Source: Pleomorphomonas koreensis DSM 23070 (GTDB lineage Bacteria > Pseudomonadota > Alphaproteobacteria > Rhizobiales > Pleomorphomonadaceae). Taken from it: DNA of 64,000 bases. Under the pieces are notes generated by a model. The model worked only from the letters and a program-made list of their open reading frames with translations. It had not been told where the DNA came from and made no database searches. Location of the stretch: assembly GCF_000425185.1 (NCBI RefSeq), contig NZ_AULH01000009.1, positions 1-64,000 on the forward strand, in the 5' to 3' direction. Of this stretch, positions 52,500 through 60,127 are shown piece by piece. The position numbers were made by a program, and so were the translations under genes. Numbering within the stretch: the first letter of the stretch is position 1; each line of letters begins with the position of its first letter.

Positions 52500-53768
52500 T
52501 CAGGACTCCCGCTTGGCGAGCACGTCGCGCTCATAGGCCTTGACGACGTCGAACCAGGCGGCGCCGACCGGCACGTTCCGGCTTTGGCAATAGTGATCCC
52601 AGACGGCCGCCCACGGGCTGGTCTTGTGTTCCTCGAAGAGAGCCATCCGCAGCGCGTAGTCGCCGGAGGTCTCGGCCGCCCGGAGCTTGCTCGCCGGCTC
52701 CAGCATGGCCTTGAGCAGCGCCTTGCGCATGTTGCGCATGCCGATCACCCAGGCGGCGACGCGGTTGATCGAGGCGTCGAAATAGTCGAGGCCGATCGCC
52801 GTGCGGCCGAGCATGCCGCCGCGCACCAGCTCGTTGGCGATGGCCTGGAGTTCGTCGTCGAACAGCACGACGTGGTCGCTGTCCCAGCGCATCGGCCGCG
52901 ACACGTGCAGCAGCACGCGGTCGACATACTGGAACACGGCCGACAGCTTGTCGGATACCACCTCGGTCGGGTGGAAGTGGCCGGCGTCGAGGCAGAGCAT
53001 GGTGCCGCGCGTCGCCGCATAGCCGAGGTAGAACTCGTTGGAGCCGACGGTATAGGCCTCGGCGCCGATGCCGAACAGCTTGCTCTCGACGGCGTCGTAG
53101 TGGAATTCCTTGCTGATCTTCTCGGAGATCACCTCGTCGAGGGCGGCCTTCAGCGTCTCGCGCGGTCCGTAGCGGTCGAAGGGATAGTCCTTGGAGCCGT
53201 CGGGAATCCAGATGTTCATCACCGAGGGCGTGCCGAGCGAGCGGCCGAAATGCTCGGACACCTTGCGGCTGGCCTTGCAATGGTCGATCCAGAACTGGCG
53301 GATGCCGGCGTCGGGGTGGCTGAGCGTGCGGTTGTCGGCGCTGTTGGGATGCGAGAAGCAGGACGGGTTGAAGTCGAGGCCGAGGCCGCGCTCCTTCGCC
53401 CAGTCGACCCAGCGCTGGAAGTGCTTCGGCTCGATGGCGTCGCGCTCCACCTTGCGGTCGGCTTCGAGATAGAGGGCGTGCAGGTTGAGCCGTTTGGCGC
53501 CGGGGATCAGCGACAGCGCCGTGTCGATGTCGGCGCGCAGTTCGTCGGGATTGCGGGCGCGGCCGGGATAGTTGCCGGAGACCTGGATGCCGCCGGTCAG
53601 CTCGGCGTCGGGATTCTCGAAGCCCTTGACGTCGTCGCCCTGCCAGCAGTGCATCGACACGGGGACGGCGTCGAGCGTGCCGAGGACGGCCTCGGTGTCG
53701 ATTCCGTCGCGGGAAAAGTGCTCGCGGGCCAGCTCGTAGGCCTTGGTGATCGGCGAATTCTCGGACAT
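52500..53768 (-). CDS. rhaI: L-rhamnose isomerase
   Basis: A 422-residue TIM-barrel isomerase of the E. coli RhaA type, converting rhamnose to rhamnulose. Family landmarks: [96 protein letters not shown] and [22 protein letters not shown] with metal-binding Asp and His. Normal length. GGAGG lies ahead of ATG 53768. It is the first gene of the eight-gene operon. Confidence 0.94.
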   Translation of the reverse strand: MSENSPITKAYELAREHFSRDGIDTEAVLGTLDAVPVSMHCWQGDDVKGFENPDAELTGGIQVSGNYPGRARNPDELRADIDTALSLIPGAKRLNLHALYLEADRKVERDAIEPKHFQRWVDWAKERGLGLDFNPSCFSHPNSADNRTLSHPDAGIRQFWIDHCKASRKVSEHFGRSLGTPSVMNIWIPDGSKDYPFDRYGPRETLKAALDEVISEKISKEFHYDAVESKLFGIGAEAYTVGSNEFYLGYAATRGTMLCLDAGHFHPTEVVSDKLSAVFQYVDRVLLHVSRPMRWDSDHVVLFDDELQAIANELVRGGMLGRTAIGLDYFDASINRVAAWVIGMRNMRKALLKAMLEPASKLRAAETSGDYALRMALFEEHKTSPWAAVWDHYCQSRNVPVGAAWFDVVKAYERDVLAKRES

Positions 53769-54143
53769 GACCGGCGGTTTCCTCCATTGGCTCCGCTGCC
53801 GGCGCCTGTTTCCAGTGCGCCGTCACCATCAATCATATTCCATCATGTATGATCAAGTACGATCATATCCGTAGCTTCGGCTACTTGATCGGGCGAAGGG
53901 GGCGGCCTGGCATCCGGGACGGCGCCTGTCCCCTGAAAAGGCAACGAAAACCGCTTTCCGAACGGCGTTTTGGCGTAGAATTGCGTATCGTCGAAAGTTC
54001 TAGCCGATGGTGGGAAATCCGGGCCGGCCGGCCAGACCTTTGTCGCGAGATCGAAAATGATCGACTTTGCGTAATGGCCCCACGATGAATGACCGGGCGA
54101 GATCGAATATGATCGTCTGGCAAGCGACAGGGAGGAGTGTGCC
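53769..54143. promoter_or_regulatory. Divergent rhaI/rhaU control region
   Basis: A 375-base region with no gene. A 19-base element, GCGAGATCGAAWATGATCG, occurs twice at 54045-54063 and 54097-54115 (one difference, 52 bases apart). The inverse of its end, CGATCATATC, occurs at 53860-53869 and a variant AATCATATTC at 53831-53840. Four sites of the form GAWATGATYG flank both starts, as expected for operators of the DeoR-type RhaR. Confidence 0.55.
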
Positions 54144-54458
54144 GTGATCAGGAAAGCCTTCGTCATGTGGGTCAATCCGGACGCCCACGCCGAATACCGG
54201 CGCCGGCACGACGAGATCTGGCCGGAGCTTTCCGCCGTGCTGAAGGCGCATGGCGCGCACAACTACGCCATCTATCTGGAGCCGCGCACCTCGACGCTGT
54301 TCGCCACCGTCGAGATCGAATCCGAGGAGCGCTGGAACGCCGTCGCCTCCACCGAGGTCTGCCAGAGATGGTGGAAATACATGGCCGACATCATGCCGTC
54401 CAACCCGGACAACAGCCCACGGTCGGACGATCTCCGGCAGGTGTTCTTCCTGGCCTGA
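54144..54458 (+). CDS. rhaU: L-rhamnose mutarotase
   Basis: A 104-residue RhaM/RhaU protein that interconverts anomers of rhamnose. Recognised are [56 protein letters not shown] with the catalytic His, and [25 protein letters not shown] 54144 follows GGAGGAG at normal distance. Unlike the rhizobial operon, where rhaU lies between rhaQ and rhaK, it stands divergent from rhaI here. The stop is three bases from that of the convergent LacI gene. Confidence 0.94.
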   Translation: MIRKAFVMWVNPDAHAEYRRRHDEIWPELSAVLKAHGAHNYAIYLEPRTSTLFATVEIESEERWNAVASTEVCQRWWKYMADIMPSNPDNSPRSDDLRQVFFLA

Positions 54459-54461
54459 CGG

Positions 54462-55484
54462 TCAGCTCCGCGCCGGCGCCGGGCCGGTCGAGCCCTTGAT
54501 GTCGAGGCGCGGCGGCAGGATGACGTGCCGGTCGATCCGCCGGCCCTCGATCCGCTCGATCAACAGCTTCATCGCCTCGCTGCCGAGAAGATGGCCGGAC
54601 TGGTCGACCGAGGTCAGCGACAGTTGCGGCAGCGCGGCGAGGCGGCTGTTGTCGTAGCCGATCACCGACAGGTCCTCGGGTACGCGGATGCCGAGCCGCG
54701 CTGCTTCCGCCATGACGGTGATCGCCACCTGGTCGGTCCAGCAGAAGATGGCCGTTGGCCGCCGCGCGCCCGTCAGCATGCGCCGCGCCACGTCCTCATC
54801 GTGGCGCTCGCCGCGGAAATGCGTGCCCTCGTGCACCTGGATATGGCCCGAAAGGCCGTGGGCGGCCATGGTGTCGCGATAGCCGTCGAGGCGCAGCGCC
54901 GTCGAGTTGGTGACGCCGACCGAGGCGACGTCGAGGCCGAAATAGGCGATGTCGCGGTGGCCTGCGGCGATGAAATGCTCGACGGCGAGGCGGGCGCCGG
55001 CGCGGTCGTCGTTGTTGACGGTGTCGTAGCCGCAATCGCGGTCGTGCCGGCCGATCATCACCGTCGGCACCGAGGTGGCGACGGCGTGGAGATAGGCCTC
55101 GTCGAGGCGCGGCGCGATCATCAGGAAGCCGTCGATCTTGTGATCGAGCATGGTGTCGACGGCGTGCTTCTCGGTGGCCTCGGCCGACGGCCGGAAGCCG
55201 ATCAGCGGCTCGTAGCTGGTGCTCCGGAGCGTCGAGATGACGCCGTCGAGGATGTCGGGGAAGAAGGGATTGCGCATGTCCGGCAGCACGATGCCGAGCG
55301 TGTAGGTGCGGCCGCGGAGACCGCGCGCCGCCGTCTGCGGCCGGTAGTTGAGCGCGGTCATCGCCGCCTCGACGCGGGCACGCATGTCGTCTGAGAGGCC
55401 GTAGGCGTTGCGCAGCACCTTGGAGACGGCGGCGCGCGACACACCGGCCGCCTCCGCCACGTCCTTGATCGTCGCGCGCTTCAT
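54462..55484 (-). CDS. LacI-family transcriptional regulator
   Basis: A 340-residue repressor. N-terminal LacI helix-turn-helix (ATIKDVAEAAGVSRAAVSKVLRNAYGLSDDMRARVEAAMTALNYRPQTAARGLRG) and a periplasmic-binding-protein-like sugar domain (TYTLGIVLPDMRNPFFPDILDGV, AIFCWTDQVAITVMAEAARLGIRVPEDLSVIGYDNSRLAALPQLSLTSVDQ). The sugar is unknown. It is 73 bases downstream of a remnant sugar permease gene, so it may have regulated a lost ABC uptake operon. It could also act elsewhere, for instance on rhamnose or related sugars. Confidence 0.92.
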   Translation of the reverse strand: MKRATIKDVAEAAGVSRAAVSKVLRNAYGLSDDMRARVEAAMTALNYRPQTAARGLRGRTYTLGIVLPDMRNPFFPDILDGVISTLRSTSYEPLIGFRPSAEATEKHAVDTMLDHKIDGFLMIAPRLDEAYLHAVATSVPTVMIGRHDRDCGYDTVNNDDRAGARLAVEHFIAAGHRDIAYFGLDVASVGVTNSTALRLDGYRDTMAAHGLSGHIQVHEGTHFRGERHDEDVARRMLTGARRPTAIFCWTDQVAITVMAEAARLGIRVPEDLSVIGYDNSRLAALPQLSLTSVDQSGHLLGSEAMKLLIERIEGRRIDRHVILPPRLDIKGSTGPAPARS

Positions 55485-55557
55485 GATCTCCCGCCCGTTT
55501 CCCGCCCGTTTCCAAGGTTTCCTCTATACGGCCGGCCGTTTGCCGGCAACCTTGCTT

Positions 55558-56012
55558 TCACCCCTTGACGGCGCCGGCCGTCATGCCCTCGACGATCTGC
55601 CGATTGAAGAACAGGAACATGATCAGCGGCCGAATGGTGATCAGCAGGATGTTCATGAACAGGAGATTGTAGGAGGTATTGAACATGCTCTGGAAGTTGA
55701 ACGGCGTCAGCTGCACCGTGGCGTTCTTCGCCCCCGGCAGATAGTAGCGCGGGTTGGTGAAGTCGTTGAAGATCGCCACCGACTGCAAGACGATCACCGT
55801 CACCGCCACCGGCTTCAGAAGCGGCAGCACGATACGGAAGAACAGCGTGAACGGCCCGGCGCCTTCGAGGATGGCCGCCTCGTCGAGTTCGCGCGGAATG
55901 GTGGCGATGAAGGCGCGGAACAGGGGCACCGAGAAGGACAGCGAATAGGCGATCTCGATCAGGATCAGGCCCGAGAGCATCTTGAACAGGCCGGGCCATT
56001 GCAGCTGAAGGA
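55558..56012 (-). pseudogene. Truncated sugar ABC transporter permease (C-terminal half)
   Basis: The last 150 residues of a MalG-type inner-membrane permease: LILIEIAYSLSFSVPLFRAFIATIPRELDEAAILEGAGPFTLFFRIVLPLLKPVAVTVIVLQSVAIFNDFTNPRYYLPG, with the EAA loop (ELDEAAILEGAGPFTLFFRIVLP) that contacts the ATPase. Complete members have about 280 residues and two or three further helices upstream. Here the similarity stops where the TetR gene ends (about 56015); no start or remaining N-terminal part is seen. The ATG at 55980 lies in the middle of a helix region and would give a non-functional protein. Partner permease, ATPase and binding-protein genes are absent. Confidence 0.8.
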
Positions 56013-56687
56013 TCAGGCGGCGAGCCCGTCGAGGGCCATCGCCAGCGACGCGGCCACCCAGTCCCGACGCTCGTCGGCGGTGAGCGGCTCGCGCAGGCCG
56101 AGCAGGATCTGCCGCTGTGCCTCGTTGATCGTGCCGCGCAGGAGATGCGCCACCATCTCGGCTTTGCCCGGCCGCAGGAAGCCGGTTCGCTGCTGCTCGC
56201 CGATCCAGGCGTCGAACACGTCGGCGACGCGGACCGTCGCCTGCCGATAGCTTTCGACCAGCGCCGGCACGCCCTGCCGCTCGGCGATGATCAGCCGGGT
56301 CAGCCGCACCGCCTCGTCCGACAGCACCAGTTCGGCATAGCCACCGAGCAGCAGTTCCAGGCTGGACCGCGGATCGGCGCCGGCGGCACCGGCGGCGCGG
56401 GCCGCGTCGAGCTGGCCGAAGGCGATATCGATCCGCGCCTCCATGGCTTTCTTGAGGAGATCGCCCTTGGTGGCGAACAGCCGGTACAGCGTCCGCGTCG
56501 ACACGCCCGCCGCCCGCGCGATGGTGTCGACGCCGGTGCCGACATAGCCCGTATCAAGGAAGGCGCGCGCCGCCGCCGCGACAATCAGGGCGCGCGTCTC
56601 CTCCTCGCTCCTGAGCGGCGGCCGTCCGGGGCCGCGTGGCTGTACGGGATCGCTGTCGACCATCATTGTTTCCCTGTTCATTGACAT
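56013..56687 (-). CDS. TetR-family transcriptional regulator
   Basis: A 224-residue regulator. The N-terminal helix-turn-helix reads ETRALIVAAAARAFLDTGYVGTGVDTIARAAGVSTRTLYRLFATKGDLLKKAMEARI; the C-terminal ligand domain has LRGTINEAQRQILLGLREPLTADERRDW (AefR-like pattern). It starts at 56687 or, two codons in, at another Met. It is divergent from the export operon at 56754 and is its probable repressor, with the AT-rich palindromic DNA between (56700-56745) as likely operator. Confidence 0.9.
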   Translation of the reverse strand: MSMNRETMMVDSDPVQPRGPGRPPLRSEEETRALIVAAAARAFLDTGYVGTGVDTIARAAGVSTRTLYRLFATKGDLLKKAMEARIDIAFGQLDAARAAGAAGADPRSSLELLLGGYAELVLSDEAVRLTRLIIAERQGVPALVESYRQATVRVADVFDAWIGEQQRTGFLRPGKAEMVAHLLRGTINEAQRQILLGLREPLTADERRDWVAASLAMALDGLAA

Positions 56688-56753
56688 AGGGTGGGGTTCG
56701 GAAATAAAGAAAACAATGATTTTCCAAATTTTGGCAAGCCGAATCGAAACGCG
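56688..56753. promoter_or_regulatory. Divergent promoter region, tetR / export operon
   Basis: A short AT-rich stretch in GC-rich surroundings with the near-palindrome CCAAATTTTGG at about 56723-56733. It is the only place for both promoters and the TetR operator. Confidence 0.45.
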
Positions 56754-57776
56754 ATGCGGTTGCCGCGTCCAAAGGTGAGTTTCGTGTCAGCTTGGCGTCC
56801 CCTCGTTATCGCCGGTCTCGCCGCCGCCGCCCTCGGCCTGTCCGTCATCTGGGCGGTCGATCATCCCGAACCGCTGATGCTGCAGGGCGAGGCGGAGGCG
56901 ACGCGCGTCGACCTCGCCGCCCGCGTCCCCGGCCGCGTCGTCAAGACGCCCGTCGATGTCGGCGATCACGTGGCGGCCGGCGATCTGGTGATCGAACTCG
57001 ACAGCCCGGCGCTCCGGGCCGGCCTCGACACCTCCAGGGCGGCGCTGGCCGTCGCCCGCTCCAATCGCGATCTGGCCTTCTCGACGCGGCAGGAGATGAT
57101 CGATGCCCGCCGGGCCGAGCGCGAGAAGGCCGAGGCCGACGTGCTGCTGGCCCAGAAGACCTACGACCGCGTCAGCCAGCTTCAGGAGCGCTCCTTCGCC
57201 TCCGAACAGGTGCTCGACGAGGCATCCAACAAGCTCAACGCGGCGCTGAAGGCCCGCGCCGCCGCCGAGGCCAATCTCCAGCTGGCCGTCCAGGGCAACA
57301 GCCCCGAGCAGAAGGCGGTGGCGGTGGCGCAGGTGGAGCAGGCGGCGGCCGCCGTCGCCCAGATCGAGACCGACCTCGCCGAGCTGGAGGTGAAGGCGCC
57401 GATGGCCGGCGAGGTGACGGCGCGTACCGCCGAGCTGGGCGAGCTGTTCGGCGCCGGCACGCCGCTCGTCTCCATCGTCGACGTCGACAATGCCTGGTTC
57501 ACCTTCAATGTCCGCGAGGACCTTCTGCACGGCCTTGCCGTCGGCGACCGGCTGAAGGTGCGCGTGCCGGCGCTCGGCAACCGCGACGTCGATACCTCCG
57601 TCACCGTCATCAACGCCCAAGGCTCCTACGCCAACTGGCGCGCCACCAAGGCCACCGGCGACTTCGACCTGCGCACCTTCGAGGTACGGGCGCGGCCGGA
57701 CGGCAAGGTCGAGGGCCTGAGGCCCGGCATGAGCGGGCTGATCGACTGGTCCGGGCCCCGGCTGTCGGACCGCTGA
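56754..57776 (+). CDS. HlyD/EmrA-type membrane fusion protein
   Basis: About 340 residues. One N-terminal helix (LVIAGLAAAALGLSVIWAV), lipoyl half (RVDLAARVPGRVVKTPVDVGDHVAAGDLVIELDS), a coiled coil (about residues 85-190), second lipoyl half (LEVKAPMAGEVTARTAELGELFGAGTPLVSIVDVDNAWFTFNVREDLL) and beta-barrel end (FEVRARPDGKVEGLRPGMSGLIDW). This YhiI/YbhG-like adaptor joins inner-membrane ABC-2 permeases to an outer-membrane channel. The start is not certain: ATG 56754 or GTG 56775 are both possible, neither with a strong ribosome site. Four bases separate it from the next gene. Confidence 0.88.
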   Translation: MRLPRPKVSFVSAWRPLVIAGLAAAALGLSVIWAVDHPEPLMLQGEAEATRVDLAARVPGRVVKTPVDVGDHVAAGDLVIELDSPALRAGLDTSRAALAVARSNRDLAFSTRQEMIDARRAEREKAEADVLLAQKTYDRVSQLQERSFASEQVLDEASNKLNAALKARAAAEANLQLAVQGNSPEQKAVAVAQVEQAAAAVAQIETDLAELEVKAPMAGEVTARTAELGELFGAGTPLVSIVDVDNAWFTFNVREDLLHGLAVGDRLKVRVPALGNRDVDTSVTVINAQGSYANWRATKATGDFDLRTFEVRARPDGKVEGLRPGMSGLIDWSGPRLSDR

Positions 57777-57779
57777 GCC

Positions 57780-58967
57780 ATGGCGCGGCGAGCCCACCTC
57801 AAGGCCGGCTTCCGGCGGGCCCTGCTCGCCGAGGTGCGGCAGATCGGCAGCCGGCCGGGGCTGATGTTCATGCTTGCCCCCTTTCCGCTGCTGCTGTTCG
57901 CGCTGCTGGCGGCGGTGTTCCATCTCGGCCTGCCGCGCGACCTGCCGATCGCCGTCGTCGACCAGGACCGCTCGACGCTGTCGCGGCAGATGGTGCGCAT
58001 GGTCGACGCGACGCCCGAGGTGGCCGTCGCCCGCGAGGTGGCGACGCTCGGGGAAGGGCGGCAACTGCTGGTCTCCGGCGAGGCCTATGCCGTGGTGCTG
58101 ATCCCGGCCCGCACCGAGCGCGACGTGCTCTCCGGCCGCCGGCCGGAGGTGGTGCTGTTCTACAACAACCAGTACATGACGCCCGGCAGCCTGGTCGCCC
58201 GCGCCGTCGGCGGCACCCTCGGCACGGTGGCGGCCGGCATCTCGATCGAGGCGCGCGTCGCCCGCGGCGCCGACGTCGAGAGCGCCACGCAGGCCGCGGC
58301 GCCCATTCCTGTGCGGCAGAGCGCGCTGTTCAACCCCAGCCTCGAATACGTCCAGTTCCTCTTGGCGGCGGTGATGCCGACCGTGTTGCAGATCTTCATC
58401 GGCGCCAGCGCCGCCCTGTCGTTTGCCCGCGACCGCCAGGGCGTCGCCGGCCTCGGCCGGTCGCTCCGGCTGGGCGGCACGCTGTTCAAGACGGTGGCCG
58501 GCAAGCTCGCGCCCTACACGCTGGCCTATCTCATCGTCCTGTGGGGCGCCGACGCGCTGCTGTTCGGCCTGATGGGCGTCCGCTTCGGCGGCAGCCTCAC
58601 CTTCCACGCCGCCTATGGCCTGCTGTTCGTGCTCGCCTCGCAGATGCTCGGCGCGGCGGCGGCGCTGGTCGCCCGCGACACGGTGTCGGCGCTGGCCGCC
58701 GTCGGCGTCATCACCGGACCGGCCTTCGGCTTCACCGGCATAACCTTTCCGCGCCTGTCGATGAACGACTTCTCGGCCATCTGGGCCGACCTCTTGCCGG
58801 TGACGCACTATCTCCAGCTTCGCACCGACAACATCCTGCGCGGGGCGCCGCTCGACATCTCCATGCCCGCCGTTGCCTGGCTGGCCGGGCTGGCGCTGGC
58901 CTACGGCGGCGTCGCGCTGCTGCTGCTCTGGCGCCACGGGCGGGCAAAGCCGGAGGCCGCCCGATGA
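57780..58967 (+). CDS. ABC-2 type permease, first of a pair
   Basis: A 395-residue permease of the YhhJ/YbhS type. Helix 1 (GLMFMLAPFPLLLFALLAAVF) is followed by a large periplasmic domain (DLPIAVVDQDRSTLSRQMVRMVDATPEVAVAREVATLGEGRQLLVSGEAYAVVLIP), then five C-terminal helices with GKLAPYTLAYLIVLWGADALLFGLMGVRFGG and TGITFPRLSMNDFSAIWADLLPVTHYLQL, a motif usual for this family. It overlaps the second permease gene by ATGA. The substrate is probably a hydrophobic compound or drug. Confidence 0.88.
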   Translation: MARRAHLKAGFRRALLAEVRQIGSRPGLMFMLAPFPLLLFALLAAVFHLGLPRDLPIAVVDQDRSTLSRQMVRMVDATPEVAVAREVATLGEGRQLLVSGEAYAVVLIPARTERDVLSGRRPEVVLFYNNQYMTPGSLVARAVGGTLGTVAAGISIEARVARGADVESATQAAAPIPVRQSALFNPSLEYVQFLLAAVMPTVLQIFIGASAALSFARDRQGVAGLGRSLRLGGTLFKTVAGKLAPYTLAYLIVLWGADALLFGLMGVRFGGSLTFHAAYGLLFVLASQMLGAAAALVARDTVSALAAVGVITGPAFGFTGITFPRLSMNDFSAIWADLLPVTHYLQLRTDNILRGAPLDISMPAVAWLAGLALAYGGVALLLLWRHGRAKPEAAR

Positions 58968-60106
58968 TCGCCGCTTTCTTCCGTGAGGTCGCCGCCGCAC
59001 TCGCCGCCATCTGGGCCGACAAGGGCGCCCGCTCGACCATGCTGGGCGCGACGCTGTTCTTCTCGGTATTCTTTCCGCAGCCCTATCTGGCGGAAGTGGT
59101 GCGCGACATGCCGGTGGCGGTGATCGATCAGGACGGCTCGACGCTGAGCCGCGAGCTGATCCGCCGCATCGACGCCGCCGACGCCGTGGCCGTCACCCGC
59201 TACGCGCCCGACATGCCCTCGGCGCGCGCCCTGTTCCTGAAGCGCGAGGTCTACGGCATCGTCGTGGTGCCGCCGCGCTTCGAGCGCGACCTGCTGGCCG
59301 GCCGCTCGGCGCCGATCGCCGCCTTCTCCGACGGCGGCTACTTCCTGCTGAACTCGGTGATGTCGTCGGCGCTGACCAACGCGGCACGCAGCCTCGGCGC
59401 CGAGGTGCAGGTGGGGCGGCTCACGGCCACCGGCGTCGATGCGGCCGCGGCGATGGCCGTCGTCGAGCCGCTGCGCGTCACCGCCGTGCCGCTGTTCAAT
59501 CCGACCGGCGGCTATGCCAGTTTCGTGCTGCCGGCCGTCTTCGTGCTGATCCTGCAACAGACGCTGCTGATGGGCATCGGCAACCTCAAGGCCGGCCGCC
59601 GGCCGGACGGCGCTCTCGCCACCTTCGCAGACGCCGTCGTCTACGTCGGTCTCTACGCCCTCTGGGCCGGCGTAGTGCTGGTGCTGCTGCCCTGGGCCTA
59701 CAATCTCCCCTACATCGGCCATATCGCCGTCATGTATGCGGTGGCCTTGCCCTTCCTCGCCGCCGTCACCGCCATGGGCTTCGCCGTCGCCCGGCTGATC
59801 CCGACCCGCGAAGGCGTGATCTTCTTCCTGGTGGTGCTCGGCATGCCCTTGTTCTTCCTGTCCGGCGTCTCCTGGCCGGCCGAGGCGATGCCGGCGCCGC
59901 TGCATGCCATCGCCTTCGCCATCCCCTCGACGACGGCAGTGCCGGCCCTGGTGCGCGTCAACCAGATGGGCGCCGACCTGCGTTCGGTCGAGGGTACCAT
60001 CCTCATCCAGTTCGCCCTCTGCCTGGCCTATTCGCTGCTCGCCGTGCTGGCCGGCCGGCTGAGGCGGCTTGCGCCCGGCGCACGTTTCGGATCACACTCC
60101 GTATAA
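58964..60106 (+). CDS. ABC-2 type permease, second of a pair
   Basis: A 380-residue homologue of the preceding protein: ARSTMLGATLFFSVFFPQPYLAEVVRDMPVAVIDQDGSTLSRELIRRIDAADAVAVTRYAPDMPSARALFLKREVYGIVVVPPRFERDLLAG, then helices LPAVFVLILQQTLLMGIGNLKAGRR and GVIFFLVVLGMPLFFLSGVSWPAEAMPAPLHAIAFAIPSTTAVPALVRVNQMG. The two permeases would form a heterodimer. No ATPase gene lies in this operon or elsewhere near it, so energising must come from outside the window or otherwise. ATG 58964 follows GGAGGCCGCCCG. Confidence 0.88.
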   Translation: MIAAFFREVAAALAAIWADKGARSTMLGATLFFSVFFPQPYLAEVVRDMPVAVIDQDGSTLSRELIRRIDAADAVAVTRYAPDMPSARALFLKREVYGIVVVPPRFERDLLAGRSAPIAAFSDGGYFLLNSVMSSALTNAARSLGAEVQVGRLTATGVDAAAAMAVVEPLRVTAVPLFNPTGGYASFVLPAVFVLILQQTLLMGIGNLKAGRRPDGALATFADAVVYVGLYALWAGVVLVLLPWAYNLPYIGHIAVMYAVALPFLAAVTAMGFAVARLIPTREGVIFFLVVLGMPLFFLSGVSWPAEAMPAPLHAIAFAIPSTTAVPALVRVNQMGADLRSVEGTILIQFALCLAYSLLAVLAGRLRRLAPGARFGSHSV

Positions 60107-60127
60107 ACACGCGAGACGGGGTGCGGC

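Noticed and set aside
49923-53852. Very long open frame of over 1300 codons on the plus strand across the rha operon
   Set aside because: It is antisense to rhaS, rhaR, rhaD and rhaI, which have strong family motifs, ribosome sites and tight spacing. Long antisense frames are common in GC-rich DNA; the translation is low in complexity.
56787-60106. Long frames on both strands over the export operon (737 and about 1100 codons)
   Set aside because: The plus-strand frame merges out-of-frame DNA with the real second permease; the minus-strand frame is a GC-rich shadow without domains.
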